From contig NC_030386.2 in assembly GCF_001625215.2 (NCBI RefSeq), positions 23,344,545-23,408,544 of the forward strand: a stretch of DNA of 64,000 bases. The letters run 5' to 3'. Under the pieces are notes generated by a model. That model searched no databases and was not told where the DNA came from. It saw only the letters and a program-made list of their open reading frames with translations. A program made the translations under genes and the position numbers. Of this stretch, positions 24,640 to 36,326 are shown piece after piece (position 1 is the stretch's first letter; every line of letters starts with the position of its first letter). This stretch comes from Daucus carota subsp. sativus. Taxonomy: Eukaryota > Streptophyta > Magnoliopsida > Apiales > Apiaceae.

Positions 24640-25190
24640 GTATCGAAAAATTATTTTTCACTGCGAGAGCCTGATGTATGTTTTAACCAATAACCGGAAC
24701 CGAACCCATAACATCGGTTCGTTTTTTTATTTTTCGGTTTCGGATCGATTTTCTTCGGTTCGGTTTTCACCGGTTTCGGTTTTTCTCAGCCCTGGTATGT
24801 ACACAGGGAGGGTGGCAATTTCAGGTTATGGGGCGATGATATTTTATGCAGAATCTGAGTTGTTGGATATTCCTAGGATTGTTTAGTGGGGTGGGTGGAT
24901 TTGAGGAGTAATAAAGTGAATGAAAAATGTGCAGCATGCATATGGATTGATGACCATGTTTGCGGTGGAGGGGCATTAGCTATCAAACTGTGTAATGAGT
25001 GTTGTACCCTGATCATCATAGGTTGAGTTGGATCCTCCCCTCCTGGAGAGCCGAGAGAATAATGATGATGCCCACCACTTTTACTTCAAATTTTCCACCC
25101 CATTCCCCCTTCCACCTTTGTAGATCATGATCCTTAACGGGGGCTTTTTGATTTCTGTTCGAACGGGGAACAAAGATCTCCACAAGAAGA
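24640..25190. other. Intergenic; short CGGTTCGGTTT-type repeat patch
   Basis: At about 24680-24795 there are CGGTTCGG/CCGAACCG units like those filling the hAT element at 39854-40560, without clear termini. The rest shows no feature. Confidence 0.4.
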
Positions 25191-25218
25191 AAAATTTCAG
25201 ATATTTAAAATTAATTAA

Positions 25219-26265
25219 GATACTAACCCGTGCATTGCACGGGTGGTTAATATATTTGTTATTTTATCGTGTATATTATAAATTTAATTAATTTTATAAT
25301 ATGTTTTAGTTAAAAAAAATAATTATTATATTGCTCGATGTTATTTTAAAAAATTGAGTTTTTTTAGGTAGAAAATAAAAAAAGATAATATATTTCAGTT
25401 AAAAAGAATAATTGGTTATATAAATAGACCCGTATCTCGGCCCACATATTGATGAACGCCAAATTTTTAATGTTTCGGTTTTAATCATATAATAATAGCT
25501 TACAACCAATTTTTTTTTTTAATATTTTCACAATTTTGCTAAATAGGTAATAATAAAAATCATTAGAACATTTATAAATTAAGGAGGTCCGTAAGGTCAA
25601 ATACCAATCGAATGACCAAAATTTTAATATCTCGGTATTATTGGAGGTCATTAGAGTATTTAAAAATAATTTTAATTATAGTTGGAAAATATCATCGATT
25701 ATTTATTTATAATTATATATAATAATGTTATCTTTTTTATATTATGTTGCCCGTATTATTTTAGAAGATCAGCGTTTTAGTTGGAAAATTTAAAAAGATG
25801 ATGCGTTTTAGTTAAAAAAGGTAATTGATATGTTGCTCAATGTTAATTTAGAAGATTGAGTCGTTTTAGTTAGAAAATATAAAAAAAAATATGTTTGGGT
25901 TAAATAGGATAATTTATTGTATAGAGAGACCCATAATTCAGCCCAAATACCGACCGGCCAAACTTTTAATGTTATCGATTATTTATTTATAATTGTACAT
26001 AATAATGTTATCTTTTTATATTATGTTGCCCATATTATTTTAGAAGATCAATGTTTTAGTTATAAAATCTAAAAAAAATGATGTGTTTAAGTTAAAAAAG
26101 GTAATTGATATATTGCTCAATGTTAATTTAGAAGATTGAGTGGTTTTGGTTAGATAATATGTTTAGTTTAAAAAGATACTTGATTGTATAGATAGGCCAT
26201 ATTTCGGCCCAAGTACCGATCGACCAAACTTTTAATGTTTCGGTTTTAATAGTATAGTATAGATA
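25219..26265. mobile_element. Non-autonomous element starting with an ACCCGTGCA hairpin
   Basis: The left part has the near-perfect palindrome ACCCGTGCATTGCACGGGT (25226-25244) inside 'actaacccgtgcattgcacggg', a start seen in a widespread plant repeat. The right end is 'aatagtatagtatagata'. Internal modules such as 'tagacccgtatctcggccca' and 'aaatttttaatgtttcggtt' recur three times (about 25420-25490, 25915-25970 and 26190-26250). There is no coding capacity. The superfamily is not certain. Confidence 0.5.
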
Positions 26266-26593
26266 TTAAAATATATTTAAAAAAATATCTAATTACTCGA
26301 ATCTGAATTAATATAAAATTATGATATAATTAAAAAATAAACATATAATTATTATTATTGTTAATTCGAGTTAATTGTCTAATTGAGCACTCACTTCACA
26401 CCAATATATCATCCGGGGCACTTTCGAATTTTTGGTCTCATTTGAAACATCGTTTTCAGAAATTGTATCAGTCTTAAAAATAAAACATTAAATTCGAAGA
26501 CAAATTGACAATTTAAGAAATGTTACTGAGGATTTAACACGGTAGCTTATCGAGATAGATTACTTAAAATTTATTGAGTATTTAATTATGGAA

Positions 26594-26682
26594 AATGCTA
26601 GGGACCCCAAATATTTATCCCAAAATTTCGCCACGTCATTTGGTAACAAATTTTGGGGAAAAAATTTGGGTTCTCTAGCATT
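26594..26682. mobile_element. Small MITE, 89 bp
   Basis: Inverted termini AATGCTAGGGACCCCAAAT and the complement of AATGCTAGAGAACCCAAAT are nearly contiguous with complementary inner arms (AAAATTT), so the whole element folds as a hairpin. No coding capacity. Confidence 0.65.
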
Positions 26683-27271
26683 GCCCTTTAATTATAGTCC
26701 GATTGTTTATTCGTGTGTGTGTATTGTATCGTGATGGATATAACAATTCTGTCACTTGAGTAAAGTCAAATCGACTACATGTAATTTATAGAGAGTTGAT
26801 AAAATAAGTGTATAGACTTTTTACTTCAAAAAATAGTCATATTAAGTAATAAAAATAATTACTTAATTATGAAAATAATTCATAAAACTAACGAATAAAT
26901 TAAAAAAGTAATTTATATATATGTTTATCATGTATGTTGTATTTTTAATTACATGTAATATATAAAAAGTTATCGATTCATAAGTTTAAAACAAATATGA
27001 CTAGCTTAAAATACCATGCCAAAATTTTTATTTTATAATTTTTATGAATCCCCAAAATTTTAATGATGTGTCAGACTTACAATAACGTACAATGATATCA
27101 TACATTATGTAGATTTAAATATGTACAGCAATTCATTATATATGAATATTAATTTCTAATTTTTAAATTAAATCTGTTTTAAAATAGCCCGTCATTCAAA
27201 AGGAAAAGAGAATAATAAAAGATTGAAATAACATTGAAAATAATTTTTATTGATAAAAAGATAATTACAAC
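26683..27271. other. AT-rich spacer
   Basis: No gene, repeat or regulatory site that I can support. Confidence 0.4.
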
Positions 27272-28051
27272 TCAACAATCAAACCAACATTTACATTTAA
27301 ATTCTTGAGTATCAGGAACTTGACCACAAAAACCATTTACATGACCTTGATATTTAAATACATGATAGCAATTAGCCTGACAGCAATCTGAATCGCACAA
27401 ATCTGGGTCTGTATCGCTACAATCATTTAGAAATCCGTAACATCGCCATGGTTTCTCTTCCACTTCTAATTTTGATTTTACACCACCTTGACAACATATA
27501 AATGTATATATTACTCAAAGATTTCTATAGATTAATGCATAACTTATGAAGATCTACATTTTTATGCAAACAAAATAATCAAATTTAACAATAAAACTTA
27601 TCAATGACAAAAATAATGAAGAGTAATATAATGCATAATATTGCAAAGACTCTGTCATGCTTATATGCGCGCGCACACACATACATATATTCAATATAAT
27701 CACGAATAAGTTTTATGAAGATTCTTTCAAATGGTTTGAAAATATAATCTACATCAAACTATGAAACAATAATTATACATATACAAATTGTGATGATTTT
27801 ATAGACATTGAGATTCCTTGAGATTGTTTTTGATTATCAAGATATTGTCTTGCCTTCTAAACAATTTTAAAAAATAACTAATATTTTCTGCAAAATTCAA
27901 ATATAAATACTACATTTCCTGGAAAATTCTTCCGATTCCAATACTTTTGTATTTCTGACTTCGAATAATATAAATAACATTGAAAAAACTTACCAACAAC
28001 AAAAATAATGAAGAGTGATAGAGCGCAAAATATCGTAAACACTCTAGCCAT
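27272..28051 (-). CDS. Secreted defensin-like cysteine-rich peptide
   Basis: Two exons are predicted: 27994-28051, encoding the signal peptide from MARVFTIFCALSLFIIFVVG, and 27272-27486. A GT-AG intron of 507 bp splits the last Gly codon, giving a 90-residue precursor. The mature part has ten cysteines, including a CC pair after DPDLCDSD, a GFC and a final CKCWFDC. The signal exon followed by one intron and a Cys-rich exon, with Gly-X-Cys and Cys-X-Cys near the end, is the classic layout of plant defensin-like genes. These encode small secreted peptides used in defence or reproductive signalling; I cannot assign a role here. The ten-cysteine spacing may mark a separate subgroup. The first exon was found by reading the minus strand upstream and is supported by the exact phase match. 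Confidence 0.75.
27601..27658 (-). pseudogene. Degenerate second copy of the signal-peptide exon, within the intron
   Basis: This 58-bp stretch aligns with the first exon of the defensin-like gene (27994-28051), both ending in CTCTTCATTATTTTTGT plus five or six bases. It has one missing base after its ATG, and the donor reads ATAAGT instead of GTAAGT. It therefore looks like a decayed paralogous exon from an old tandem duplication. Confidence 0.6.
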
Positions 28052-28079
28052 TATTCAAAAACACTGAATGTAAAAAACT

Positions 28080-28960
28080 TGAGCTATATATTTCAATAAT
28101 TGAAATTTTGGGTGTCTGATTATGATACGATGTTAATATATAGATGTTATATATTGATACATTTAATACACATCATTTCTCATTGATAACATATAATCAA
28201 TAGATTCACGTAGATAGTGTACTCAACTACATATAATATAATTATAGAGTAACAGCATTAAATATATATAATATTGTCAATCTTTTCTAATATGCAACTG
28301 TGTGTATATAATTTGAGTCATAATTTTCAACTTCTAACTAACTTCGAATTTATTATGATGGTAGATATGACCGGTACATGTAATATAATTGTAGAGTATC
28401 AGAATTGAGTATATATAATATTTTCAATCTTCTCTAATATGCAATTGTGTGTATATAGCATGTCTGAATCTAACTGGGGTTCGCGTAATCTCCAATGTAG
28501 TTGTCTATAATTGTTTGGAATGTAAGATATTTTGTAAAATTTGTTGAACCTGTAAGACATTTTGCTTCAATGGTATTGACTATATTAGTTGGTTATTATT
28601 TAAAAACAGTATGTTATTAATATTTTAAAATTTTGAAATAGAATATATCAGTTTAATATGATAATAAATGATGTTTAATCTTCCTATAAATTTTTTAAAG
28701 ACATGTAGAGGATTGCCAAATTTAGTCATCTTTGGGAGGTTGGATAAACTTATAGATAAGGGATGATTATGATTGGAGTGTGAATTTTTGAAGAAGTTGG
28801 CTATATTTTTTATTTTTAGTATGCGAACTCACTTTTTGGCTAAAGGCATTTTCTAATAGTTGGAGATGCTCTTAGGGGCGTATTAATTTAATGGATTATG
28901 GATTGTATCTGATTTTAATTTTATGCAGATTCATGATAAAATGTCGTGGATTAATTTAGA
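28080..28960. repeat. AT-rich spacer with diverged direct repeat
   Basis: 'tatatataatattgtcaatctt' plus 'ctaatatgcaactgtgtgtata' near 28263-28315 recurs near 28408-28458 with a few changes. Upstream of this, the sequence flanks the defensin-like gene and may hold its promoter, but I cannot place a TATA box. Near 28845-28862 lies a lone Harbinger-like end (TTGGAGATGCTCTTA). Confidence 0.45.
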
Positions 28961-29337
28961 GGGTGTATTCAATTGAGATTTTAATAATTGTTTTTGATCT
29001 ATAGATTTAGTAAATTGTATATGTGATTTTGATTTTGTGCGGATTTTTGATAAAATGTGGCAGAGTTGATATAGATTCTTTAGAATTTAAGTACCATACT
29101 TCAAAACCTCATTGATTTTGGTTGGATTTTTAAAAGACTTAAAATACACCAAGCGATTTCACAAAATCCATTATTTTATGAAATTCAAATAAATTCATCG
29201 GCATTTGAAAATCATAAAATTTTAATGGATTTTAAACAATCTCATTTGAATACCATAGGAATTTTTAAGCATAATTTGAAATCTTAATTGAATACCTCCA
29301 GATTTTGTAACATAATTTAAAATTATAATTGAATACC
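28961..29337 (+). mobile_element. Copy of the foldback MITE family (B-A' form)
   Basis: Starts GGGTGTATTCAATTGAG and follows the 1861-2320 element block by block ('cggatttttgataaaatg', 'aaaatacaccaag', 'atttgaaaatcataaaat') to 'aattgaatacccaaa'. It is diverged but complete in order. Confidence 0.65.
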
Positions 29338-29392
29338 CAAAAATTCTGTATCTATATCTGAGTTGAATATTATCTAATTTCATAAATTAAAA

Positions 29393-29975
29393 TACTTATT
29401 CCATTTTTTAATATATGTCTTTTGACTTTTTAACACACGTTTCAAGATGGTTTGACCACATAGTTAGAAATGTTATTTTCAAGTATTTCCTTTTGTGAAT
29501 AAAAATATTGATATAATATTTTTATTCAAAAATAATATTTTTAATTATATAATCAAAACATTTTAACATGCGTGTCAAATGGTCAAATGACTTAGTACTG
29601 TTTGGGGTTGCTGTTGCAGACAGCAACAGCAGCTTTTTGCTGAAAAGCAGGTGAAAAACTGTTTGGTAAATCGAAAAGCAGCGTTTCCGAACAGCAGCTT
29701 TTAGCTGAAAAGCTACTGTTAGAAAAAGCGGGTCCTCCCATGCTTTTGGAAAAAGCTGCTTTTCAGTTTTTGCAGAATGCTGTTATAGATTTCATTATAA
29801 AACCTCACAAAAACATTTTTTTATATGATAACTCAAAATAAGTAAATATCAAAAAATTACCAAACAGTTATCTGATTTCTACAACAGTACTTATTTTACC
29901 AGCAATTTTTCTGACAGCACAGCAATTTTTAACAGCACTCCCAAACAGACCCTTATATTTAAGAACGGGAGAGTA
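29393..29975. mobile_element. Stowaway-like MITE split by a second MITE
   Basis: The outer element runs from TACTTATTCCATTTTTTAAT to AAGAACGGGAGAGTA, with TA at both borders and internal arms containing TTTGAC/GTCAAA. It is interrupted at 29595-29952 by another element. Before interruption it was about 225 bp. Confidence 0.6.
29595..29952. mobile_element. MITE nested in the Stowaway-like element
   Basis: Its ends, GTACTGTTTGGGGTTGCTG and the complement of GGGTCTGTTTGGGAGTGCTG, are inverted repeats. TTA flanks both sides (29592-29594 and 29953-29955), a Harbinger-type duplication. The inside is rich in AGCAGCTTTT/AAAAGCTGCT hairpin units. Confidence 0.6.
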
Positions 29976-30404
29976 CATTCTTAAAAAGAAATTGCGTTAA
30001 ACGTGGACACGGATGCAAAATGCAATTACTGTAACGTTGGAGTACGGGAAGACTGAGGAACAAATTTGAGTGGTTAAAGATTATATGTAAGTGATTATTT
30101 ACACTTTGTATCCCTGGATTTTGGGTCATTGTCAAATTAATACTCACACTTTATAACGTGGCAGTTCGTCATCCAAATTTGTATTAACTTTCCGTTTGTA
30201 ATCCTTTCACATATTCCGTTAAAAACAGTCGTTAACTTTAACTGTTTAAGAGGTAATAATATGTATATTAGTTTTAAGTTTATGTTAGTTAGAATACTTT
30301 CTTTTTACATCATTCTGTGTGTTCAGAAATAATTTCGAAATATAATATATAAACTTTGAGGGGTCACGGGGTAAATATAATACATAAATTGAGATTTTAA
30401 AAAA

Positions 30405-30645
30405 TGTATCAAAATTTTGGAATATTTAATTATGACTTTAAATTACGTTACAAAATCTGGTGGTATTCAATCATGATTTTAAAATTATACTTAAAAATTC
30501 GTCAATTGAGATAATTTAAAATTCACTAAAAATTTGATGGTATTCAAATGTCGATGGATTTTTCTGGACTTCATGAAACGATAAATTTGTGAAATATTTG
30601 GTATATTTTAAATTATTCGAAATTTTGAGATTTTAAAATATTGTG
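30405..30645 (-). mobile_element. Degenerate copy of the foldback MITE family
   Basis: Blocks such as 'aaaatctggtggtattcaat' and 'tgatggtattcaaatg' match the 2321-2500 arm of the full element. Termini are eroded. Confidence 0.45.
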
Positions 30646-30656
30646 TTAAATACAAT

Positions 30657-31205
30657 GAGTTAATTATCAAATTGGTCACTGAAGTGGGCTTAATGTATCA
30701 AATTGGTCACTGAACTGAAAACGGTATCAAGATGGCAACTGAAGTAGCCATAAATATGATACAAGTACCTTGAAATATAAGTTCAAGTACTAAAAATATT
30801 ATTTATAAAGTTTTACACATTATTTTTGAATGTTATCAAAACCAAGTAAAAGATTATGATTTCTAATATTTATGATAATATATTTAGATTTTATCAAGTT
30901 TATATATTATTTATTTTTAATTAAAACAAAGAAAATAACTATATAATAAAATATAAATAATAAATAAACTTGATAAAATATAAATATATTATTTTAAATA
31001 CTAGAAGTCATAACATTTAGTTAGTTGTGGTAACATTTAAAAATAATGTGTAAATCTTTATAAATAATATTTTTACTACTTGAACTCATATTTCAAGGTA
31101 CGTGTTTGATATGGTGACTTTAGTGACCATTTTGATAGCGTTTCGAGTTCAGTGACCAACTTGATACATTAAGCCCATTTCAGTGACCAACTTGATAATT
31201 AACCC
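30657..31205. mobile_element. Mutator-like MITE with long inverted repeats
   Basis: Left end 'gagttaattatcaaattggt' plus 'cactgaagtgggcttaatg'; the right end is its reverse complement with few changes. The arms extend more than 150 bp and flank an AT-rich loop. AAATACAAT occurs on both sides (30648-30656 and 31207-31215), a 9-bp duplication. A Stowaway element begins at the last base of the right duplication. Confidence 0.75.
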
Positions 31206-31214
31206 TAAATACAA

Positions 31215-31499
31215 TACTCCCTCCGTCCCTTTGATATGTATGCGTTTGGATTGGACACGGAGACCAAGAAAAATGTATAAAGAAATATAAAGTAAAAGGA
31301 AAGAGAAAGAAAAGTGATTAAAGTGGTGGAACCCACCAATATATAATTGATAAATTTGTAAAAGTGGATGAAAGTAGTGGGTGGTTGGGATTTTTATAAT
31401 ATAAAAGGTTACCACTTTAAGAAGGTTTTGAAATGTATAGAATTAAGTGGGACATCCAAAAAAGGAAAATGTATAGAAATCAGAGGGACGAAGGGAGTA
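31215..31499. mobile_element. Stowaway MITE
   Basis: Canonical termini TACTCCCTCCGTCCC and the complement GGGACGAAGGGAGTA with TA borders. No coding sequence; 285 bp. Confidence 0.85.
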
Positions 31500-31853
31500 A
31501 CATTTTATGTAGCGTTGCATAAAATCGAAATAAGTACAATGTATTAAAATATATAAACATATATAATTCATTAAAATCTGAGTTTAATATCTTAATTTAT
31601 TACCAAATATATTTTGACTACCGTAATAAAAATGAAAAAGAACGGAAACGTTTACAAAGATCTAAAGGCCATTATAGTTACTACACAACATTCGAGTTCT
31701 TACCAAAAAAAATCAGAACATGCCCCATTAAGAGACACATAATCACATCCATACACGTAACTGCCACCAGCTATCATGCGCACATGGCGCACTTTTCCAC
31801 CCAATATTCTTTCCCCACTCCCCCACATCATTTGTATAAACCACTTTAAACCC

Positions 31854-31860
31854 TATAAAA
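31854..31860 (+). promoter_or_regulatory. TATA box of the lipid-transfer gene
   Basis: TATAAAA lies 99 bp before the ATG at 31959, and CCAAT lies at about 31800. This is the usual TATA to start-codon spacing for a plant gene with a short leader. Confidence 0.6.
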
Positions 31861-31958
31861 CCCCTCTCAAACACCTTTAACAAATCCCCTGCTTCAAAAA
31901 CTCACTTTCCCAGTTTCCCTGTCCGAAAACCAAAAATTTCCCACTTCCACCTCAAAAA

Positions 31959-34289
31959 ATGAGGACCCATTTGTACATTTTGTGGACCCTCCTGATCCTG
32001 GGGGTGGCGCATGTGAGCCGTGCGTCACACCACGCGGCTCCCACGCCGGCGGTGGACTGCTCGACGGTGGTGCTGAACATGGTGGATTGTCTGTCGTTTG
32101 TGACGAGTGGGAGTACGGTGAGTAAGCCAGAAGGGTCGTGTTGTTCTGGTCTGAAATCTGTGCTTAAAAGTAATGCAGAGTGCTTGTGTGAGGCGTTTAA
32201 GAATAGTGCTCAGTTTGGTGTGTCTTTGAATGTCACTAAAGCCATGACTCTCCCTGCTGTTTGCAAGATTTCTACTCCTGTCAATAACTGTGGAAGTAAG
32301 TCCTTTTTTTCACATGGGCATGTATGTAATAATATAAATATATTTGTTGTTTAATTTTATTTGCGTTTTTATTTTGAGCATATTATGATGATCTGTATTC
32401 TGTAGTGCTCTATTTTATATCTTCAAATTACAATTTACGACTTAAGAATTTTATTTCTAGTTTGAAGCTCACAATTTGGTTTTTGTATTTGCAGCTAGCG
32501 CTGGGCAGGCTTATTTTCTTCCCTGAAATACATATTTTCTTCCCTGAAAATAAGTACTTATTTATGCAAATAATAAGTTATTCTTTTTACAAAATAAGTC
32601 TGGCTATAGCCCCCACATGATTTGTAACTTTTTTTTGGTGTATGGCAACTCGGTTCAATTTTTATTAGCTTTTTTGGTATTTGCTCTCTCTCTTTCTGTA
32701 TATGAATAATATGCAGTCTGTCTTTCTATCAGATCTTGCTTGGCTAGAAGATTTAAATGTTATTCAGCTATTTTAATAAATTTATCGAAAATGTTCAATA
32801 AATAAACCTAAACTTGAACTGCACAAGTCATCAACGTGATTCACAATACTCATCTTCATTGTAGACTCCTTTTCCTATTGGTTTAAGTGAGCCATGACTT
32901 CGACATTTCTCTAGACATCGGAAGTACACAATTTTCTTTTAGGTTGATATTCAATACTGCAAATCACCAAAAAAATGCAATTGAGTCAATTTTAAACTGT
33001 GTGACTAATTTGATATATTTGAACCAAATGACTGACGACTTTGATATTTATCCCAGTATAAGAACTAGAAGTATTTGGTTTACTAATCTGTTTTCCTTTA
33101 ACAATGTGATGATGTTTCTTATTCACTAGTCTATGGTAATGAGTAATGACTTATCTCATTCGTTTGGCCAAGATATTTCACTCCTGGTGTCCAGGACCCC
33201 TAGTAATCTTGTATATATTATACCTGTCCATCATCTTTATTGTCCAGTATGTGTATGTTCTCCTGTTCTTCAAGCTTTAGAAGTTGTAACCTGTGCACCG
33301 AAATTGAGGATACTCCCACACCCTTGCCTTGAATCCTCAGTTCTTCACATGTTTCTAACACGAGTAGATGGGTACTTTGAAAACCCACATTTTCCGGTAG
33401 AGTTTCTATATTATCATGAAGGAGAGTTTTAAGTTGAGTGAATTGAAACCCAAGTAGATTTTGTGATAATAATGGGTGTGATGCTAAAGTCTGCTTCGCA
33501 CCATGAGCTATTCGATTCCAGCCATTCAAGGCATTCTATTTCCTTGCAACACATAATACAACTTTTAGGACCGTAGCATAGAATAGGAAATGTCTTGAAC
33601 TTAAACTTAGACAAGAGGAAGCCCCGGATAAAAATGGTTTGGAGACCACATATTTGTGGCTCTAATATTGCCTGCTTTTGTACTATTTATAACCAAAATT
33701 CAAGTGTAGAGATATAAAGAAATCAGAGTTATGTTACCTCACATCAAATAATGGGTAGAATTATAGAAGTATAAAGCATTTATAAGCAAGTAAAATTAAT
33801 TTTTTTAGATTCTTTGTAACACCATATACTGAATGGTAAGTTTCAGTCTGTATGAGTACATTCTTATTCAAAATTTGAGATCTTTTGATTTTATCATGGC
33901 TGTTTTTATTCAGTATCATGTTTATTTTTGAAGAAACTTACTATCTTGTAGCCTCCTTGACATCAACCATGTATTAGATTACGCAAAGGATTCATTTTTT
34001 TCATTCAGTGATGCCAATGTGACACTACAAAATTGTTTGACATACTCTTCTAGTGCACAATTATTTCTTTTCTAATAGAATGTAATTATAATTTTCTTAC
34101 ATTGTTGCAGCTCTTTCTCCAATGGCATTGCCTCCCAGCTCCATTTCAGATGCACCTGCCATGACAATTTCAACTGATGATGGTACACCAGCACCGTCTC
34201 CAGGAAGCTCAGGCGCCTCATCTGCGCTTGTAGTATCTGCATCATTACTTGTTCTGAGCTTAATTGTCGCATCAGTGTCATTGTTCTGA
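31959..34289 (+). CDS. GPI-anchored non-specific lipid transfer protein (LTPG-like)
   Basis: Exons 31959-32295 and 34111-34289 give 171 residues. LTPG proteins bind lipids outside the plasma membrane and are held there by a GPI anchor; they support cuticle wax export and defence. Residues 1-22 are a signal peptide. The eight-cysteine motif is complete: C34, C44, C61-C62, C75-x-C77, C102 and C111. Exon 2 encodes a Pro/Ser-rich linker ([13 protein letters not shown], then [13 protein letters not shown]) and a hydrophobic C-terminal tail ([14 protein letters not shown]) ending the protein, as needed for GPI attachment near the Ser-Gly-Ala-Ser-Ser stretch. The 1.8-kb intron is unusually long for the family. 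A small extra exon inside it cannot be excluded, but the two-exon join is in frame and gives a normal length. Confidence 0.85.
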
Positions 34290-34535
34290 TCAGCCATTCT
34301 GGTTGTATGAAGTAGACCATTGAAGGGAGTATTGTGATGTGATCTTATCTATTAGGTGCCATTCTATGCATTTTACACCGGAGGTCCGGTGGTCACAGAT
34401 TCCTAGATTCTACTTATTGTTATGGTTCCTGAGGATGTATATTATTTGAGCATGTGGACTACTTGTTTCCTCTAAACTTATGCTATTCCCTTCACCTTTT
34501 TTCCCCCGCGAATTTACATATCTATGCCTGGTTGA

Positions 34536-35220
34536 TAGGGGTGATCACGGTGCGGGCGGTGCGATTTTTCACTAAAACCGTGAACCAAACCGCATGTAAA
34601 ACCTCAAACCGCAATCACACCATGCTAGCATAAAAACCACGTAAACCGTACCACAAAAATAAGGTGCGGTGCGGTGTAGTTTGTGCGGTTTGTATGCTTA
34701 ATAATAAATATTTTTAGTTGAAGTTAAAAATAAAATTTAAATATACACTAATTAAAATCTTTTCTTGTAATGAATTTATATAATATTTATCATTTTAGAG
34801 CTACAACAAGTCAACAACTACTAAAATAATACAAACAAAAGTGTAAATATGATTAAAAAAAATATATATGAATACTAAGAGATATATTATAATAATATAA
34901 TCATTTCATACAAATTTGATATAATGGTAATGTGAGATTGATAAGATAATTATTAATTATTATTTGAAGAGATTTAACAAATATATATAACATAATTATA
35001 AAATAATATATATGAATATAATATAATATTATAATATTGCGGTGCGGTGCGGTTTGAACCGCAATAGGAATATGTCAAACCGCAACCCGCACCGCACCGC
35101 ACGGTTTGTGAAAAATTCAAACCGCAACCGCACCATGAAAATTAAAAACCGCATTTTGCGGTGCGGTTTGATGTGGTGTGAGCGGTTTATGCGGTTTGGA
35201 CGGTTTCTTGATCACCCCTA
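34536..35220. mobile_element. hAT-type non-autonomous element
   Basis: Termini TAGGGGTGATCA and the complement TGATCACCCCTA are perfect inverted repeats. Subterminal regions are filled with GTGCGGTGCGGTTT and AACCGCACC units; the middle is AT-rich. The flanking octamers agree at only four of eight positions, so the target duplication has decayed or the borders are slightly off. Confidence 0.7.
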
Positions 35221-36326
35221 CTAAATGTTTTTTTTCACCATGACACATATCCGAGTTATAATTAAGCGACTGATATATGCCCATAATAAATTCGGGCGAC
35301 CCTTAAATTTGTTGGTTTGGTCGCGAGCGTGAGTGTGCATTCGGCAAGGTTTACGCTGAAATTCAGTTGGACTGGGGTTTGGTATTTTGTAAATATAAGG
35401 TCGGTTATCTATTAGAGAAATTTTTCGAGAAATATTCTCGAGAATTTCCCCATTTTTTCATAAGAAAATGGTTTTGTTCTAAATGTCGGTGATTAATCTC
35501 TATTCCGTAACTCACCGAACTCCCAATCAATTCAATTAATCTTCGATTAATTCTTGTTATGTGATTTCAATGATTAAGTACGATTACCGCTTTTTACAAC
35601 ATTGAAAAATGGTGATAAACGATTTTTTAAAAATTATTTTGTTCGTTCTCGACCATTTTTTTTGAAACTCATCACATCTTTTTTCAAAGCAATTTTTCTT
35701 TCTTGAAAATTATATTATCTTTTAGAAAATGAAATAAAAACAAATACAGGAAAAATCTGAAATATATATACTAAGAAGTCGAACATATATCTTTTCTCGA
35801 AAATATTTTCTAACAAACAAATGGAGTTTAAAATAAATATTTCTTGCCAAATTAGTATTCTCAATTTTTTATAAGTACTTCATGACTTTTTGCATAAACG
35901 GTACGACTAAGTGTTTCTGACTCGTAAATTCATAAACCGAGTTTTAAGACAGTCAGACGATAATAAATGTTTCTAACTTATAAACCCATGTTTTTAAGCC
36001 GGCCAACCACACCCAGAGTATAACTAAAATATCCGGAATACTTTTCATAATTTTAGTATCAAAATCGATAATATAGATCCAAAACTTATTTACAAAAAGA
36101 AAGGACGATATACCGACGTGAACGAAGTTGTAAAACTCACTATTTATTCTTCAAACAGTCTAAAACGAAAAAGAAAAACACAAGGGCCCGCCAGAAATAT
36201 TCAATCATAAATCATGGACAACAAAACCAACTTTCCAGGCCATATTTGACAAAAAATAGGCTACCTAACCTGACCTCAAATCCCAAACAAGCCTTATCTC
36301 AAAACAATGAAAAACCCAAAACACCC
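35221..36326. other. Intergenic, nothing recognised
   Basis: AT-rich spacer downstream of both the lipid-transfer gene and the PLAT gene (convergent pair). No supported feature. Confidence 0.45.

Noticed and set aside
34528-35228. 8-bp target duplication around the hAT element at 34536-35220
   Set aside because: The flanking octamers match at only four of eight positions, so no duplication is claimed.
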